Assembly: GCF_030287405.1 (NCBI RefSeq)
Contig: NZ_JASVVV010000001.1
Location: forward strand, 912,403 to 976,402
Length of the DNA: 64,000 nucleotides
Direction: 5' to 3'
Source of the DNA: Halalkalicoccus sp. NIPERK01
GTDB lineage: Archaea; Halobacteriota; Halobacteria; Halobacteriales; Halalkalicoccaceae
Of this stretch, positions 62,839-64,000 are shown in pieces. The translations under genes were made by a program, and so were the position numbers. The notes under the pieces are model-generated. The model worked only from the letters and a program-made list of their open reading frames with translations, did not search any database and was not told where the DNA came from. Numbering within the stretch: position 1 is the first letter of the stretch; every line of letters begins with the position of its first letter.

Positions 62839-64000
62839 GCGCGAAACTCACCGTCAAACCGCTGAAGCAGAAGGACGCGGGTCGCGGGCTCGCGGCCGTC
62901 GACCGCGCGTCGATGCAGGAGCTCGAACTGGAGAACGGTGATTACATCCTGATCGGGGGATCGGGCGGCGAGCGCGCCGTCGCGCGGGTCTGGCCGGGCT
63001 ACCCCGAGGACGACGGCCGCGGCGTGATCCGCATCGACGGCCGACTCCGACAGGAGGCCAACGTCGGGATCGACGACCGCGCGACCGTCGAGAAGGCAGA
63101 CGTCAAGCCCGCGACCGAGATCACCATCGCCACGCCGCAGAACCTCCGCATCCAGGGCAACATCGGCCCGCTCGTCCGGGACCGCCTGAGCGGGCAGGCG
63201 GTCACGCAGGGCCAGACCGTCCGAGTGGGCTTCGGGATCGGCCCGATGTCCGGCGGCGGTCGCGAGATCCCGCTGAAGATCGCCGATACCTCGCCGTCGG
63301 GCACGGTGGTCGTCACCGACGGGACGGAGATCACGATCAGCGAGAAGCCCGCCGAACAGATCCGTGAGGGCGCGGGCGGCGTCCCCGGCGGGTCGCCCAG
63401 CGTCACCTACGAGGACATCGGCGGCCTCGATCGGGAGCTCGAACAGGTCCGAGAGATGATCGAGCTGCCGATGCGCCACCCCGAACTGTTCCAGCAGTTG
63501 GGGATCGAGCCGCCGAAGGGCGTCCTGCTGCACGGCCCGCCCGGAACGGGCAAGACGCTGATGGCGAAGGCCGTCGCCAACGAGATCGACGCCAGCTTCC
63601 ACACGATCTCCGGGCCGGAGATCATGTCGAAGTACTACGGCGAATCGGAAGAACAGCTCCGCGAGATGTTCGAGGAGGCCGAGGAGAACGCCCCCGCGAT
63701 CGTCTTCATCGACGAGATCGACTCGATCGCGCCTAAGCGCGGCGAGACCAGCGGCGACGTCGAACGCCGCGTGGTCGCCCAGCTTCTCTCGCTGATGGAC
63801 GGCCTCGAGGAACGCGGGCAGGTCATCGTCATCGGCGCGACCAACCGGGTGGACGCGATCGACCCCGCGCTCCGCCGGGGTGGCCGCTTCGACCGCGAGA
63901 TCGAGATCGGCGTCCCCGACAAGGAGGGCCGCCGCGAGATCCTGCAGGTCCACACGCGCGGGATGCCGCTCGCCGACGGCGTGGACCTCGAGCGCTACGC
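62835..64000 (+). CDS. cdc48: Cdc48/p97-family AAA ATPase (3' truncated by window)
   Basis: The visible 388 residues comprise the N-domain ([40 protein letters not shown]) and the D1 ATPase with [20 protein letters not shown], Walker A GPPGTGKT near 235-242, Walker [17 protein letters not shown] near 290-305, and [20 protein letters not shown]. The second ATPase domain would lie beyond the window. The hexamer unfolds proteins for degradation by the proteasome. It shares the promoter of the Hsp20-like gene. Confidence 0.93.
   Translation, partial: MSAKLTVKPLKQKDAGRGLAAVDRASMQELELENGDYILIGGSGGERAVARVWPGYPEDDGRGVIRIDGRLRQEANVGIDDRATVEKADVKPATEITIATPQNLRIQGNIGPLVRDRLSGQAVTQGQTVRVGFGIGPMSGGGREIPLKIADTSPSGTVVVTDGTEITISEKPAEQIREGAGGVPGGSPSVTYEDIGGLDRELEQVREMIELPMRHPELFQQLGIEPPKGVLLHGPPGTGKTLMAKAVANEIDASFHTISGPEIMSKYYGESEEQLREMFEEAEENAPAIVFIDEIDSIAPKRGETSGDVERRVVAQLLSLMDGLEERGQVIVIGATNRVDAIDPALRRGGRFDREIEIGVPDKEGRREILQVHTRGMPLADGVDLERY

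Overview
The window is haloarchaeal (class Halobacteria) chromosome interrupted by a near-complete tailed-virus provirus. The host assignment rests on acidic, Asp/Glu-rich proteins, high GC, archaeal signatures (LSm protein coupled to ribosomal protein eL37, Cdc48, an MBF1-like factor, an Lhr helicase), TATA-box promoters with very short leaders, and Tat-type lipoproteins. Genus cannot be fixed from the sequence alone.

Left host arm (1-12283). This holds the 3' end of an Lhr helicase gene, a Dna2-like nuclease-helicase, a Nudix hydrolase, several small haloarchaeal proteins, a zinc metalloprotease, an M42 aminopeptidase, the LSm-eL37 pair, purF, the broken 3' end of an amidase gene, a DUF420 membrane protein and a Tat lipoprotein with a polysaccharide deacetylase domain.

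Provirus (12284-56590, about 44.3 kb). It is bounded by a 23-bp direct repeat. The right copy is the 3' end of an intact tRNA-Leu(GAG) gene and the left copy lies 40 bp before a tyrosine integrase. From left to right: (i) integrase and an HNH-type protein; (ii) a leftward run of overlapping small genes ending in DUF7344-like and PadR-like regulators (14472-17918); (iii) a control region and a rightward repressor-like winged-helix gene (17919-18752); (iv) an accessory stretch with a ribbon-helix-helix protein, 11-bp tandem repeats, a lipoprotein and an AT-rich gene of foreign composition (18818-21124); (v) a divergent wHTH / zinc-finger block (21148-24112); (vi) a Tat-secreted protein and three small membrane proteins (24340-26351); (vii) the leftward late operon, read from right to left as TerS, TerL, portal, MuF-like, prohead protease/scaffold, decoration, major capsid, connectors, tail tube, tail chaperones, tape measure, tail hub and tail fibres (51473 down to 26372); (viii) a right-end block of zinc-finger and wHTH genes with a C5 DNA methyltransferase (51538-56420). 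No tail sheath is seen, so the particle should be a siphovirus. I recognise no viral replication protein.

Right host arm (56591-64000). This contains the body of tRNA-Leu, an MBF1-like regulator, an AlaX-type editing protein, an acyl-CoA dehydrogenase, an intergenic cluster of perfect hairpins, a HAD hydrolase, panB, an alpha/beta hydrolase, and a small Hsp20-like gene coupled to cdc48, which runs off the window.

The observations I rate highest are a canonical -1 frameshift signal (GGGAAAC, then the in-frame stop) joining the two tail-assembly chaperone frames, as in lambda G/GT; a multi-branched structured element at 59745-59939; 11-bp tandem operators between an RHH gene and a lipoprotein gene; several other dyad or iterated control sites; three Tat-exported provirus proteins; and an unusual density of small zinc-finger proteins.
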